Positions 63,747 through 64,000 of a stretch of 64,000 nucleotides of DNA are shown piece by piece (the first letter of the stretch is position 1; every line of letters starts with the position of its first letter). Below the pieces are notes generated by a model, which ran no database searches, was not told the origin of the DNA, and saw only the letters and a program-made list of their open reading frames with translations. A program made the position numbers and the translations under genes. The DNA is from Allosphingosinicella sp. (GTDB taxonomy: Bacteria; Pseudomonadota; Alphaproteobacteria; Sphingomonadales; Sphingomonadaceae): positions 92,547 through 156,546 of the forward strand of contig JAUJOJ010000002.1 in the NCBI GenBank assembly GCA_030447665.1, in the 5' to 3' direction.

Positions 63747-64000
63747 ATGCACAAGAGCCCGCCGTTGATCGACGAGCCGGAGCCGGACTGGCGACCGTTG
63801 ATCCTCGAAAATCTGAGCCCGCGCACGACCGCCGGCTATGGCGATCCCGCGGTTCTGAAGACGGAGGAAGGCTATTACCTTGTCGCGACTTCCAACGATG
63901 CGCTGGACGCCTTTCCGATCCTCCACTCGGACGACCTTGAATCGTGGAGTCACCGCGGCTTTGTCTTCCCTGAAGGAGAGACCCCGGAGTGGACTGCCCA
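63747..64000 (+). CDS. glycoside hydrolase family 43-like, N-terminal part (cut by window edge)
   Basis: From ATG 63747: [72 protein letters not shown]. The YGDPAV with the general-base Asp, YYLVATS and the SDDLESW blade-1 pattern are typical of GH43 five-bladed propellers (arabinofuranosidase/xylosidase). The frame is open past position 64000. Upstream in-frame sequence is not convincing, so the start is tentative. Confidence 0.75.
   Translation, partial: MHKSPPLIDEPEPDWRPLILENLSPRTTAGYGDPAVLKTEEGYYLVATSNDALDAFPILHSDDLESWSHRGFVFPEGETPEWTA

Noticed and set aside
1-64000. CRISPR arrays, rRNA genes, prophage structural genes
   Set aside because: No regularly spaced direct repeats, no rRNA sequence, and no phage structural or lysis genes were recognised on either strand.

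Overview
The window is GC-rich, densely coding bacterial chromosome, most likely from an alphaproteobacterium of the Sphingomonadales. This is an inference from several features: a HWE-type histidine kinase beside a Crp/Fnr regulator and a lone receiver protein; an alphaproteobacterial LexA site (GAAC-N7-GAAC); a stand-alone AceE-like/transketolase E1 protein; a DUF2171 protein; REP-type repeats; and many very small sphingomonad-style hypothetical proteins. No species can be named.

Layout. 0-38.9 kb looks like core chromosome: a cut-off histidine kinase; an Rrf2 regulator coupled to a FAD/NAD(P) protein; a chromate transporter; a glycosidase-RmlD fusion; an exported propeller-amidohydrolase; two PilZ genes (one with an amber stop); the tesA / ybbA-ybbP divergon; a GST; an aldehyde dehydrogenase; a frameshift-rich signalling patch (16.5-19.3 kb: M16 peptidase remnant, HWE kinase, Crp/Fnr, receiver protein); a lipoprotein-type cyclophilin; dsbB-coq7; two tandem exported paralogs; a DUF885 peptidase-like protein; dodecin; PBP1A; a transketolase/E1 protein; an APH-like kinase paired with a GH84 hexosaminidase; an SOS-type radical SAM plus UdgX DNA-repair pair; a quinone oxidoreductase-like gene; and a DUF2171 protein.

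From tRNA-Ala(CGC) at 38.9 kb to about 63.2 kb the sequence changes. Coding density falls, genes are short or broken, and degenerate palindromic repeats recur. Intact functional blocks in this part are an SRAP gene (two frameshifts), an esterase, a peptidoglycan/D-amino-acid block (D-aminoacylase remnant, ampG-like, serine hydrolase), an exported Fe/Mn superoxide dismutase, an ECF sigma/anti-sigma pair divergent from a cupredoxin-cytochrome c'-cytochrome b561 set, a GFA protein, a string of tiny genes (HicB-like, Lar-like, nuclease), Hsp20, receiver proteins and a PilZ protein. The right end holds a 576-bp inverted-repeat-bounded element beside a truncated restriction-modification gene, a serine recombinase, and the start of a GH43 glycosidase.

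Important caveat: at least ten genes between 16.5 and 56 kb are broken by single-base indels, several in homopolymer runs. In one gene the indels compensate each other. Much of the apparent pseudogenisation may therefore be sequencing or assembly error. Features below state where the frame breaks.
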